Shown here piece by piece: positions 29,963 to 38,891 of a stretch of 64,000 nt of DNA. The translations under genes and the position numbers were made by a program. Position 1 is the first letter of the stretch, and each line of letters opens with the position of its first letter. Source of the DNA: Mycobacterium sp. EPa45 (lineage in GTDB: Bacteria > Actinomycetota > Actinomycetes > Mycobacteriales > Mycobacteriaceae); the NCBI RefSeq assembly GCF_001021385.1, contig NZ_CP011773.1, positions 2,294,001 to 2,358,000 on the forward strand, read 5' to 3'. The notes below the pieces were generated by a model, which saw only the letters and a program-made list of their open reading frames with translations, had not been told where the DNA came from and ran no database searches.

Positions 29963-30631
29963 ATGTCGGGTCGGGTACGTGGAGCGGTCGCAGCGGCGGC
30001 CGCCGTTTTGCTGGCCGGCTGCGGCTCGACGGTCTCCGGCACCGCGACGTGGCCGGGTGCCACCCTGGAACGGGCCGCGCTGGCGGCGGGTGACTTTCCG
30101 CCGGGGGTGCAGTACGACCGCATCGTCGAGCAGCGCGGCCAACCTGACAACTTCGGCAGTCCGCCGTCGATGCGCTCCCGCCCCGAGGGCTGCGCCAACG
30201 CGCTGACCAACGTCATCGCCGACTCGGCCGAACGTGGGCCGGGCAGCGCGGCGAAGTACGCGGCGGCATACAACGGTGCACGGATCGTGATGACAGTGCT
30301 GTCCTCGCCCCTGGACATGGACAAGCTCGAGGCGGCAGCAACCCGCTGCGCGGAGTTCGAGACCTACTTCGACACCAGGAGCAAGGGCATCGCGATCACC
30401 ACCACCGAACTTCCCGGCTTGAGTGATGACGCGTTGGCGTATCAGCAAACGATGCAGCTGATGGGTTCGGCCAGTAGTGTTTACATGGCGTTCCAGAATG
30501 TGGGCAGATACGGGGTTTTCGGAATCGCTTTTCCCACACCTGATCCCAGGATCGATGCCAAAGCGTCACTGCCGCAGACATTCTTGGATGTGTTTGCCAA
30601 ACAGTCTGTAAAGATCCGTCGCGCGACCTGA
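29963..30631 (+). CDS. putative lipoprotein
   Basis: This 222-residue protein has a short basic N terminus, a hydrophobic stretch and the lipobox LLAGC, with lipidated C20. The mature part has two cysteines (EGCANAL, TRCAEFE) spaced like the disulfide of mycobacterial extracytoplasmic sensor-type lipoproteins (PknH-C-like or DUF5642-like). Domain assignment is tentative. It starts 9 bp after cobQ. Confidence 0.7.
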   Translation: MSGRVRGAVAAAAAVLLAGCGSTVSGTATWPGATLERAALAAGDFPPGVQYDRIVEQRGQPDNFGSPPSMRSRPEGCANALTNVIADSAERGPGSAAKYAAAYNGARIVMTVLSSPLDMDKLEAAATRCAEFETYFDTRSKGIAITTTELPGLSDDALAYQQTMQLMGSASSVYMAFQNVGRYGVFGIAFPTPDPRIDAKASLPQTFLDVFAKQSVKIRRAT

Positions 30632-30692
30632 GTAGGAGAGGAACCCTGCGGAAACTGCCTCGGGAACGCCACTTTCGCAGTAACGTGGCGAA

Positions 30693-31256
30693 ATGCCTTC
30701 GACAATGGTGACTGTCGATGGGTTCCCCGTTCCGGTCAGTGTGACCGGCCCGGAGAAGGGCCCCTACGTCGTTCTGCTCGGTGCTGCCCAGCATGCACCG
30801 GCTGCCTACGACGGCGTCTGTCAGCGTTTGCACACGGCATCGGTCCGCACGGTTGTCATCGGCGCCGACCCTCGGCTACATCCCAAAGCGGTGGTCGGCA
30901 TCCTCGACGCGCTCGACGTCCGCTGGGGAATCCTGGTGGGAGATCGCGCCGGTGCCGAGCTCGCCTGGGAGCTCGCCGCTACCCGCCTCGACCGGTTCAC
31001 CGGTCTGGTCGTGATCGACCGCGGGCATCCGCGGGTTCCCGACCAGAACGGCGTCGTCCGCGATGAGGACTGCCCGCCGGTGGAGATCAACACCACCGCG
31101 CTGGTCAGCACGCCCGCTGCCCGGGCAATGGCCAGGGCCAGCCAGCGCTACGTCTATAGCGACTATCGCCTGGTGGAATTCACCGGCCGGCGTAATGCCG
31201 CGGAATCCACCGCGCAGCTGGCCGCAGAGATCGTGTTGCGCACCAGCACCTGGTGA
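30693..31256 (+). CDS. alpha/beta-hydrolase-fold protein without nucleophile serine
   Basis: This 187-residue protein shows the order of a short alpha/beta hydrolase core: YVVLLGAAQHAPAAYD (oxyanion strand), LDVRWGILVGDRAGAELAWE (nucleophile elbow), then FTGLVVIDRG. At the elbow, where GxSxG is expected, it reads G-D-R85-A-G, so the catalytic serine is an arginine. It ends about where the lid would begin, shorter than the usual 250-300 residues. It may be a non-catalytic family member or a binding protein. It converges on the osmolyte operon with 2 bp between stops. ATG 30705 is an alternative start. Confidence 0.6.
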   Translation: MPSTMVTVDGFPVPVSVTGPEKGPYVVLLGAAQHAPAAYDGVCQRLHTASVRTVVIGADPRLHPKAVVGILDALDVRWGILVGDRAGAELAWELAATRLDRFTGLVVIDRGHPRVPDQNGVVRDEDCPPVEINTTALVSTPAARAMARASQRYVYSDYRLVEFTGRRNAAESTAQLAAEIVLRTSTW

Positions 31257-31258
31257 AC

Positions 31259-33010
31259 TCAGCGCGGCGGCTCCTCCGGGGTCCAGGCCTGCGGTAGGCC
31301 TGGCTGTCCGGGGAACAGGAAATCGACGAAAGCCTGTGCGGTCGGCTGCGGCTCGTGATTGGCCAGCCCGGGACGTTCGTTGGCTTCGACGAACACATAC
31401 TCGGCACGGGTCACGTCGGGCACCAGGAGATCGATACCGGTGACCGGGATACCGATGGCCTCGGCGGCGACCACGGCCACCCGGCACAACTCGGGGTGCA
31501 CAATCGCCGTCACGTCGTGAATCGTGCCGCCCTGGTGCAGGTTTGCGGTCTTGCGCACGCGCAACCGCTCGCCTTCGGGCAGAACATCGTCGAACGACCA
31601 GCCCGCCTCAGCCACCGTCGCCTCGGTGACCTCGTCGAGGGGGATGCGGGACTCGCCACCGGTGGCCGCGGCGCGGCGGCGGCTCTGGGTCTCGATCAGT
31701 TCGCGGATGGTGTGCTTGCCGGTGCCGACAATGGCGGCCGGTTTCCGCAGCGCAGCCGCGACGACCTTGCCGTCGATCACCACCAGCCGCAGATCGTCGC
31801 CGGGAGCGCGTTGTTCTATCAGTACCTCCGGGTGTTGCACCCGGGCCCGGGTCAATGCGGCGTCCAACTCCTCGGCGCTGTCCACTCCGACGGTGATGCC
31901 CTTGCCCTGTTCGCCACGCGTCGGTTTGACGACGACGTCGCCGACCTCCGCCAGGAACGCGTGGTCCTCGGAATCGAAGGTGGCGAGTCTGCCTTTGGGC
32001 ACGACGATGCCTGCCTCGGAGACGATGCGACGGGTCAGCCGTTTGTCGTCGCAGCGGCTCATCGCCACGGCTGAGGTGTATTCGCTCAGCGACTCCCGTG
32101 TCACCACACTGCGCCCGCCGTACGACAACCGCATCTCACCGGTTTCGGCGTCGAGCACCTCGATGTGGATACCGCGCCGCATGGCTTCGTCGGCGATGAT
32201 GCGGGCGTACGGGTTGAGGTCGTCGACGGTTTCCGAGTGCGGGGTGAACAGCGGCTCGTTGATCGCGTTCTTCCGTTTGACGGCGAGCACCGGGACGCGC
32301 TGGAAGCCGAGCTTCTCATACAGCGCGATCGCGGCCTCGTTGTCGTAGGCCACCGACAGGTCCATGTACGCGCGGTCGCGCTCGCGGAAGACGGCCGCCA
32401 GCGTGCGGGTGAGCGACGCGCCGATCCCGGGCAGGCTGGCGGTCGGGTCGACGGCCAGCGTCCACAGACTCGAGCCGCCTTCGGGGTCGTTGAACAGCCG
32501 TTTGTGGTCCACGCCGGTGACCGTGCCGACCACCGATCCGTCGTCGTCGCGGACCGCGACCAGATACTCGACCGCGTCGCAGTGCAGGTGGTTGTTCCAG
32601 ATCAGTTCGGTCGGGGCGGGAACCATCCCGCAGCGTACATACACCCGGTTCATCTCGTCGGCTTCGGCCTGATCGCGCAGCGGGCGCACGGTGAACCCGA
32701 TCGGGTCGGGCCCCTTGGGGTCGTCGGGGTGCAGGCGCCACCGGTAGGTATGGCTGGGGTCGATGAACAGCTCGGCCGGCGACTTGGCCACCAGCACGTG
32801 CGATTCTCGGGCATAGATGCAGATGTCGCGGCGGCCCTGCTCCTCCTGCTGCAGCACGGCGGCCAGCTTGTCGGGGTCGGAGAAAGTCTGGCCGAAAATC
32901 AGCCTGCCCCAGCCCAGTTCGAGCACCGTGTTGTCCGACATCTCCCGGACCAGCTCCTGCGGGGAGGCGTCGTGCAGCCCCATGGTGATGGCCTCGGTGT
33001 GCGCGGTCAT
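31259..33010 (-). CDS. N-acetylglutaminylglutamine synthetase (GNAT + ATP-grasp)
   Basis: This 583-residue bifunctional protein has a GNAT acetyltransferase domain at about residues 85-220 (DPTASLPGIGASLTRTLAAV, then NEAAIALYEKLGF). An ATP-grasp ligase domain of the cyanophycin-synthetase type follows at about 320-560 (VVKPTRGEQGKGITVGV, EYVFVEANERPG). This architecture is that of the NAGGN osmolyte synthetase, which acetylates glutamine and joins two glutamines. ATG 33010 overlaps the stop of the amidotransferase gene (ATGA), giving coupled translation; a longer frame into that gene is a shadow. Confidence 0.9.
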   Translation of the reverse strand: MTAHTEAITMGLHDASPQELVREMSDNTVLELGWGRLIFGQTFSDPDKLAAVLQQEEQGRRDICIYARESHVLVAKSPAELFIDPSHTYRWRLHPDDPKGPDPIGFTVRPLRDQAEADEMNRVYVRCGMVPAPTELIWNNHLHCDAVEYLVAVRDDDGSVVGTVTGVDHKRLFNDPEGGSSLWTLAVDPTASLPGIGASLTRTLAAVFRERDRAYMDLSVAYDNEAAIALYEKLGFQRVPVLAVKRKNAINEPLFTPHSETVDDLNPYARIIADEAMRRGIHIEVLDAETGEMRLSYGGRSVVTRESLSEYTSAVAMSRCDDKRLTRRIVSEAGIVVPKGRLATFDSEDHAFLAEVGDVVVKPTRGEQGKGITVGVDSAEELDAALTRARVQHPEVLIEQRAPGDDLRLVVIDGKVVAAALRKPAAIVGTGKHTIRELIETQSRRRAAATGGESRIPLDEVTEATVAEAGWSFDDVLPEGERLRVRKTANLHQGGTIHDVTAIVHPELCRVAVVAAEAIGIPVTGIDLLVPDVTRAEYVFVEANERPGLANHEPQPTAQAFVDFLFPGQPGLPQAWTPEEPPR

Positions 33011-34815
33011 GCGGCCGGCCCGGTGATTCCGTGCTGCTGCAGCCACAACTCGAGGAGCCCGATCTGCCACAGTTCGTTGCCGCGCAGCGGGGTCAGCCGT
33101 CCATTGGGATCGGCCAGCAGCCGTTCGACTGCCTCCGGCCGGAACAGGCCTCGCTCCTTGGCTTCGGGTGCATACAGTGCGTCGCGGACCATCTCCAGGT
33201 ATGGCCCTTCCAGGTGGGTCAGCGCAGGCACCGGGAAGTAACCCTTGGGGCGGTCGATTACCTCGGCCGGAATGACTTGGCGGGCAGCCTCTTTCAGGAC
33301 GCCCTTGCCGCCGTGGGCGGTCTTGAGCTCGGGTGGGCAGGTCGCCGCGAGCTCTACCAGCTCGTGGTCGAGGAACGGTACCCGGCCTTCCAGGCCCCAC
33401 GCCATCGTCATGTTGTCGACGCGTTTGACCGGATCGTCGACCAGCATCACGGTGGTGTCCAGCCGCAGGGCGCGGTCCACGCCGGTCTGCGCGCCTTCCC
33501 TGGCGAAGTGCTCGGCGACAAACGACAGGCTGGGATCTTCGCGGCCGCTGAGCCGGTCATCGGCGAGCAACTCGGCCACACCGTCGTGGTCGCGGTCGAA
33601 GAACGCGCCGCGATAGCGCGCCAGCGAGCCGTCGACGCTGGCCGCATCGGCTTCGGCCATCGGGGGATACCAGTGATAGCCGGCGAACACCTCGTCGGCA
33701 CCCTGACCGGACTGCACCACCTTGACGTGCTTGGCGACTTCCTGGCTCAGCAGGTAGAACGCCACGCAGTCGTGGGAGACCATCGGCTCGCTCATGGCGC
33801 CGATCGCCCCTTCGAGGGCGGGCAACATGCGGGCGGTGTCGATGCGGATCTGGTGGTGGTCGGTGTCGAACCGCTTGGCCACGATGTCGGAATAGACGAA
33901 CTCGTCGCCCTTGACGCCGCCGACCGATTCGAATCCGATCGAGAACGTCGAGAGCCCGTGCTGGCCGGCCTCGGCGAGCAGCCCGACGATCAGGCTCGAG
34001 TCCACCCCGCCCGAGAGCAGGCAGCCGACAGGCACATCGGCGACCAGGCGGCGCTTCACGGCAGCACGCAACGAGTCGAGAACCGCGTCCTCCCAGTCGC
34101 GTTCGCTCCAGTCGGAGCGGTCTTCTCGGCGGCTGAAATCCGGTGCCCAGTAGGTCGTTTCGCGACGCCTGCCGTCGGGCTCGATGGCGAGCAGCGTGCC
34201 GGGCGAGAGCTTGCGGACACCGCACAGGATGGTGCGTGGGGCGGGCACGACCGAATGGAAGGTCAGATAGTGGTGCAGCGCGATCGGGTCGATACGGGTG
34301 TCGACGCCACCGCCGGCCAGCAGGGCGGGCAGCGACGATGCGAACCGGATGCGGTGGGAGTCCTCGCTGATGTACAGCGGTTTGATGCCGAGCCGGTCGC
34401 GGCCCAGCAGAACGCGCCCGCTGTCCCGCTCGGTGATCGCGAACGCAAACATGCCGTATAGCCGGTCGACGAAGCGGTCACCCCAGTGGTGGTAGGCCTT
34501 GAGCAAGACCTCGGTGTCGCTGTGCGAGAAGAAGCGGTAGCCGTGCCCGGCGAGCTCGTCGCGCAGGGCTTCGTAGTTGTAGATGCAGCCGTTCCAGGCG
34601 ATGGTCAGCCCTAGCTCGGCGTCCACCATCGGCTGAGCGCCGGCCTGAGACAGGTCGATGATCTTGAGCCGGCGATGGCCGAGCGCGACCCGGCCCTGTG
34701 ACCACACGCCGGCCCCGTCGGGGCCGCGCGATTCCATGGTCTCAGCCATGGCGGCCACCGCGGCCACATCAGGGGCCTGATTGTCGAGGCGGACCTCGCC
34801 CGCTGCTCCACACAT
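33007..34815 (-). CDS. asnO: N-acetylglutaminylglutamine amidotransferase (asparagine synthase-like)
   Basis: This 602-residue enzyme converts N-acetylglutaminylglutamine to its amide, the compatible solute NAGGN. The start at ATG 34815 is fixed by the class II glutaminase nucleophile Cys2 (MCGAAGE). The amidotransferase domain covers residues 2 to about 200 (SRGPDGAGVW, NGCIYNYEALR). The synthetase domain carries the PP-loop SGGVDSS. It is upstream of and coupled to the GNAT/ATP-grasp synthetase gene. Together these point to osmotic-stress protection. The peptidase-like third gene often linked to this pair in other bacteria is not here. Confidence 0.9.
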   Translation of the reverse strand: MCGAAGEVRLDNQAPDVAAVAAMAETMESRGPDGAGVWSQGRVALGHRRLKIIDLSQAGAQPMVDAELGLTIAWNGCIYNYEALRDELAGHGYRFFSHSDTEVLLKAYHHWGDRFVDRLYGMFAFAITERDSGRVLLGRDRLGIKPLYISEDSHRIRFASSLPALLAGGGVDTRIDPIALHHYLTFHSVVPAPRTILCGVRKLSPGTLLAIEPDGRRRETTYWAPDFSRREDRSDWSERDWEDAVLDSLRAAVKRRLVADVPVGCLLSGGVDSSLIVGLLAEAGQHGLSTFSIGFESVGGVKGDEFVYSDIVAKRFDTDHHQIRIDTARMLPALEGAIGAMSEPMVSHDCVAFYLLSQEVAKHVKVVQSGQGADEVFAGYHWYPPMAEADAASVDGSLARYRGAFFDRDHDGVAELLADDRLSGREDPSLSFVAEHFAREGAQTGVDRALRLDTTVMLVDDPVKRVDNMTMAWGLEGRVPFLDHELVELAATCPPELKTAHGGKGVLKEAARQVIPAEVIDRPKGYFPVPALTHLEGPYLEMVRDALYAPEAKERGLFRPEAVERLLADPNGRLTPLRGNELWQIGLLELWLQQHGITGPAA

Positions 34816-34912
34816 CGGTTCCGACCCATCCCGTCTGTTTCGCTGAGTAACGGCCCTCCTATTTACCCGCGCGGAACGAGTCCTAATCGGGCCGAGACAC
34901 CGCTCACATAAA

Positions 34913-34946
34913 CCGCGCCCCTCGGCCTGGGGCACGAGGGGCGCGG
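34913..34946 (-). terminator. 12-bp GC-rich hairpin between permease and asnO
   Basis: CCGCGCCCCTCG (34913-34924) and CGAGGGGCGCGG (34935-34946) form a perfect stem with a 10-nt loop. Read on the minus strand, the direction of both flanking genes, it is followed by TTTATGTG, a weak T-run. It lies 45 bp after the permease stop and 98 bp before asnO, so it probably terminates the permease transcript. Confidence 0.6.
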
Positions 34947-34990
34947 GGCCCGCCTCACGGAGGGCCTGGGGTGTGGTCTCCTGCGAACAG

Positions 34991-36562
34991 TTAGGAAACC
35001 CCCTCCAGCTCTTCACCGGTGATGTCGATCTGGCGCACCGGACCGGTGAACCAATTTTTCACCGACGCATGCCAGTAGATGTAGAGCAGGATCAGCACGC
35101 CGCCCACCAACAGCGGGGTGTAGTTCACGTACTTCCACTCGAAGCTGTCATCCCACGGTGCGCCGCCGATCGACGTCGGGAACATGGCGATGATGGAGGT
35201 GACGACGATTTCAATCAACGCCAACGGCGCCATCCATTTGTGGTGTCCGCGCAGGTTCCATTTGCCCAGCGGGAACGAGTCGCCGGCCCGCCAGCGGTAG
35301 TAGATCGGCACCGCAAAGCACAGGTAGAGACCGACCACGCCGATCGACACGACGGCGAAGAACGCGACCGGCACCGGGGCGCCGTTGATATCCACCTTGA
35401 CCAGTGCGGGCAGGGTGATGATCGCGGCGATGGCCGCCGTGACGATCACCGCGTTCGCCGGCACCCGGCGGGCGCTGAGCTTGGCCCAGAGCTGATGACC
35501 GGGCACCGCGCGGTCACGGCTGAACGCGAACAGCATGCGCGACGCGCTGGTCTGGCAGGCCGTGGTGCAGAACAACTGGCCCGCCGTCGAGATCAGCAGG
35601 ACCAGGGCGACCCACTTCGAGCTCATCGCCTGGGCGAAGATGACCGCGACCGCGCCACCGCCCTTGGTCACGCCGTCGACATCCTGCACGGCGAACAGGA
35701 ACGACAGCAGCAGGATCCAGCCGCCGATCGCTGAGTAGAAGATCGATCGCCAGATGCCCTTGGCGGCGCCGTCGGCCGCGCTCTTGGTCTCCTCGGATAG
35801 GTGGGCCGAGGCGTCGTAGCCGGTGATCGTGTACTGGGTCAGGATTGCCGACATCGGCAGCACGAACAGCAGGAAGCCGAACCCGGAAGTCGAACCGCCG
35901 AAGAAGCCGGTGTTGTTGACCGTGGTGGCGAAGACATCGGAGAAGCTGGCGTGTTGGTCGGGTACGAAGAACAGGATGAAGATCACGGCCGCCGCGCCGG
36001 CGACGTGCCACCACACCGAGATGTTGTTGATGACGGCCAGCAGGTGACTGGAAAAGATGTTGATCGTCGCGACGACCACCAGGATGACCAAGAACATGAT
36101 GAAGGTTCTGGTCAGGCTGTAACCGGCCAGCCAGCTCTCGCTGAAGGTGCCCAGCGTCAGGTCCAGGAACGTCGCCGATCCGTAGGCCACCGACGCCAGG
36201 ATCGCGATCAAGCCGATCAGATTCAGCCACCCGGTGTAGTAGCCGGCCTTCGGGCCGCCGAGTTTGGCTGCCCACCAATAGATTCCGCCCGATGTCGGGA
36301 AGGCCGAGACCAGTTCGGACATGCAGAGTCCGATGAGGAGGATGAAGACCGCGATGATCGGCCAGCCCCAGGCGATGGCCGCCGGCCCGCCGTTGTTCCA
36401 GCCCAGGCCGAACGAGGTGAAGCAGCCGGCCAGGATCGAGATGATCGAGAAAGAGATGGCGAAATTGCTGAAGCCGGACCAGGACCGGTGCAGCTCCTGG
36501 GTGTACCCGAGGCTGGCGAGGTGGCGTTCGTCGTCGTCGAGTAATTCATGACCCTCTGGCAC
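34991..36562 (-). CDS. APC superfamily amino acid/polyamine permease
   Basis: This 523-residue carrier has about 12 membrane helices. Typical APC segments are FSNFAISFSIISILAGCFTS, SAFPTSGGIYWWAAKLGG and TGYDASAHLSEETKSA; the last is common in GABA/choline/polyamine permeases of the AAT/BAT type. I start at GTG 36562, which has AGAAGGAGG directly upstream; ATG 36625 has no such support. It is divergent from the glnA-like gene, so it is very probably the uptake system for the polyamine/GABA pathway encoded there. Confidence 0.87.
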   Translation of the reverse strand: MPEGHELLDDDERHLASLGYTQELHRSWSGFSNFAISFSIISILAGCFTSFGLGWNNGGPAAIAWGWPIIAVFILLIGLCMSELVSAFPTSGGIYWWAAKLGGPKAGYYTGWLNLIGLIAILASVAYGSATFLDLTLGTFSESWLAGYSLTRTFIMFLVILVVVATINIFSSHLLAVINNISVWWHVAGAAAVIFILFFVPDQHASFSDVFATTVNNTGFFGGSTSGFGFLLFVLPMSAILTQYTITGYDASAHLSEETKSAADGAAKGIWRSIFYSAIGGWILLLSFLFAVQDVDGVTKGGGAVAVIFAQAMSSKWVALVLLISTAGQLFCTTACQTSASRMLFAFSRDRAVPGHQLWAKLSARRVPANAVIVTAAIAAIITLPALVKVDINGAPVPVAFFAVVSIGVVGLYLCFAVPIYYRWRAGDSFPLGKWNLRGHHKWMAPLALIEIVVTSIIAMFPTSIGGAPWDDSFEWKYVNYTPLLVGGVLILLYIYWHASVKNWFTGPVRQIDITGEELEGVS

Positions 36563-36622
36563 GGTGCCTCCTTCTGGGCGTGATGACGAAGAGGCGCTCC
36601 TCGGCGCTCTCCTGAGTAGGGA

Positions 36623-36736
36623 CAATAGAGCGCTATTGGTCTGGTGTCCTACCTTTGGAGTGACAATCGTGTAAATCTGGAGGGCGATGTCGGCGCCGTG
36701 GCGACGTCCAATGGTTGACTTTCCGTCTAATCAACC
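36623..36736. promoter_or_regulatory. two inverted repeats in the permease/glnA-like intergenic region
   Basis: CAATAG and CTATTG flank AGCG (36623-36638). GGTTGA and TCAACC flank a 12-bp spacer (36713-36736). Both lie between the divergent starts (36562 and 36764). They are candidate sites for the FadR-type regulator encoded at the end of the operon. Neither spells the usual FadR-family core (TNGTNNNACNA) exactly, so assignment is weak. Confidence 0.35.
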
Positions 36737-36763
36737 CGAACCGGGCTATCGAGAGGGGCACGT

Positions 36764-38149
36764 GTGACGCCTGATGGTGCAGGCCGCCGACGGCCAGGTC
36801 TGTTGCTGCAGGCCGAACTGGAGAGTCTGGTGGCCGCCGGTGAGATCGACACGGTGATCGTCGCGTTTGCCGATATGCAGGGCCGGCTGACCGGCAAACG
36901 GATCTCGGCGGAATTATTCGTCGACGACGTAGCAGCCCATGGCGCCGAATGCTGCAATTATCTGCTGGCGGTGGACGTCGACAACAACACCGTCGACGGC
37001 TACGCGATCTCAAGCTGGGAAACGGGCTACGGCGACATGGTGATGACGCCGGATTTCGGCACGCTGCGACGGATTCCATGGCTGCCGGCCACCGCGCTGG
37101 TGATGGCCGACCTGTCCTGGACCGATGGCCGACCGGTCAGCCAGGCGCCACGCAGCATCCTGCGCAAGCAGCTCGACCGGCTCGCAGAACGCGACATGAC
37201 TGCGATCGCCGCGACCGAACTCGAATTCATCGTGTTCGATACGACGTACCGCGACGCGTGGAAGTCCGGCTACCGCAACCTGACTCCGGCGACCGACTAC
37301 AACATCGACTACGCGATGCTGGCCTCGACCCGGATGGAGCCGCTGCTGCGCGACATCCGACTCGGAATGGCCGGTGCCGGCATGTATTGCGAGGGTGTCA
37401 AGGGCGAATGCAACCTCGGCCAGCAGGAGATCGGGTTCCGGTACGCCGACGCGTTGGTCACCTGCGACAACCACACGATCTACAAGAACGGCGCGAAGGA
37501 GATCGCCGACCAGCACGGCAAGAGTCTGACATTCATGGCCAAATTCGATGAGCGCGAAGGAAACAGCTGCCACATTCACATCTCTTTCCGCTCGACGGAG
37601 GGTTCGGCAGTATTTGCTGATGACTCCGACGAACTCGGGATGTCGCCGATGTTCCGCAGTTTCATCGCCGGTCAGCTCGCCACGCTGCGTGAGCTGACGC
37701 TGTTCTATGCGCCGAACATCAACTCGTACAAGCGGTTTGTCGACGGCAGCTTCGCTCCGACCGCGGTCGCGTGGGGCATGGACAACCGCACCTGCGCGTT
37801 GCGCGTGGTGGGACACGGGTCTGGGATGCGGATGGAGTGCCGCGCCCCCGGTGGTGATGTCAACCAGTATCTGGCGGTGGCCGCGCTGATCGCGGGCGGC
37901 CTGCACGGCATCGAGAACGAACTGGAGCTGCCGGATGCCATGGCGGGCAACGCCTACACCAGCGGCGCCGAGCGGTTGCCGACGACGTTGGCCGAGGCCG
38001 CCGCGCTCTTCGAGGGCTCGACGGTGGCCCGCGAGGCCTTTGGCGACGAGGTCGTCGAGCACTATCTGAACAACGCCCGAATCGAGCTCGCCGCCTTCAA
38101 TTCGGCGGTGACTGACTGGGAAAGGGTGCGCGGCTTTGAGCGGCTTTGA
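36764..38149 (+). CDS. glutamine synthetase-like gamma-glutamylpolyamine/GABA-pathway ligase (GlnA4 type)
   Basis: This 461-residue glutamine-synthetase-fold protein has catalytic-site segments ATELEFIVFD, GECNLGQQEIGFRYADAL, NSCHIHISFRS, PNINSYKRFVDGSFAPTAV and the arginine region NRTCALRVV. The regulatory adenylylation tyrosine motif of true GlnA is not evident. Sequence and neighbours (puuD-like hydrolase, aldehyde dehydrogenase, permease) fit the PuuA/GlnA4 group, which joins glutamate to polyamines or monoamines at ATP cost. Start is GTG 36764, preceded by GAGAGGGG. M. tuberculosis glnA4 (Rv2860c) has the same downstream neighbours. Confidence 0.9.
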   Translation: MTPDGAGRRRPGLLLQAELESLVAAGEIDTVIVAFADMQGRLTGKRISAELFVDDVAAHGAECCNYLLAVDVDNNTVDGYAISSWETGYGDMVMTPDFGTLRRIPWLPATALVMADLSWTDGRPVSQAPRSILRKQLDRLAERDMTAIAATELEFIVFDTTYRDAWKSGYRNLTPATDYNIDYAMLASTRMEPLLRDIRLGMAGAGMYCEGVKGECNLGQQEIGFRYADALVTCDNHTIYKNGAKEIADQHGKSLTFMAKFDEREGNSCHIHISFRSTEGSAVFADDSDELGMSPMFRSFIAGQLATLRELTLFYAPNINSYKRFVDGSFAPTAVAWGMDNRTCALRVVGHGSGMRMECRAPGGDVNQYLAVAALIAGGLHGIENELELPDAMAGNAYTSGAERLPTTLAEAAALFEGSTVAREAFGDEVVEHYLNNARIELAAFNSAVTDWERVRGFERL

Positions 38150-38891
38150 CAACGAGGCCCGGCTGCGTCCTGTGATCGGCCTCACCACCTACCTGCAGCA
38201 GGCCCAGACCGGCATCTGGGATGTGCACGCCAGCTTCCTGCCGGGCATCTACATCGAAGGTGTCACGCTGGCCGGCGGCATCGCGACGCTGCTGCCGCCG
38301 CAACCGGTGGACGCCGGCATCGTCGATCAGATCCTCGCTCGCATCGACGGCCTGATCATCACCGGCGGCAGGGACGTCGACCCGGCCGCCTACGGCCACG
38401 ACGCGCACCCCGCGACCGATGAGCCGGATAACGTGCGCGACGCCTGGGAGCTCGCGCTGGTGAGCGCCGCGATACGCCGGCGCCTGCCGGTGCTCGGCAT
38501 CTGCCGCGGCGCACAGGTTCTCAACGTCGCGCTCGGCGGCACGCTGCACCAGCACCTGCCCGATGTCGTCGGGCACACCCGCCATCAGCAGGGCAACGCG
38601 GTGTTCACCACCTCCTCGATCCGGACGGTGGCGGGTAGCAGGCTGGCCGGGCTGATCGGGGACAACACGAATGCGCAGTGCTACCACCATCAGGCGATCG
38701 ACCGGCTCGGTGACGGGCTGATGATCAGCGCCCTCGACGACGAGGGCGTGATCGAGGCCGTCGAGTTGCCGGGCGACGATTTCGTCCTGGCCGTGCAATG
38801 GCATCCCGAGGAGACCCTCGACGATTTGCGCGTCTTCGCCGGTCTGGTCGAGGCCGCACGGACCAACACCACAGAGAGAGCGGGGCTTTGA
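38136..38891 (+). CDS. gamma-glutamyl-gamma-aminobutyrate hydrolase (PuuD-like)
   Basis: This 251-residue class I glutamine-amidotransferase-fold hydrolase has its nucleophile cysteine in LGICRGAQVLN and the histidine/glutamate pair in AVQWHPEE. DGLIITGGRDVDP is typical of the peptidase C26 family. It would release glutamate from gamma-glutamylated intermediates. Start TTG 38136 lies inside the end of the ligase gene (14-bp overlap) after a GAAAGGG stretch. The start codon is unusual but the frame is clear. Confidence 0.9.
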   Translation: MSGFDNEARLRPVIGLTTYLQQAQTGIWDVHASFLPGIYIEGVTLAGGIATLLPPQPVDAGIVDQILARIDGLIITGGRDVDPAAYGHDAHPATDEPDNVRDAWELALVSAAIRRRLPVLGICRGAQVLNVALGGTLHQHLPDVVGHTRHQQGNAVFTTSSIRTVAGSRLAGLIGDNTNAQCYHHQAIDRLGDGLMISALDDEGVIEAVELPGDDFVLAVQWHPEETLDDLRVFAGLVEAARTNTTERAGL

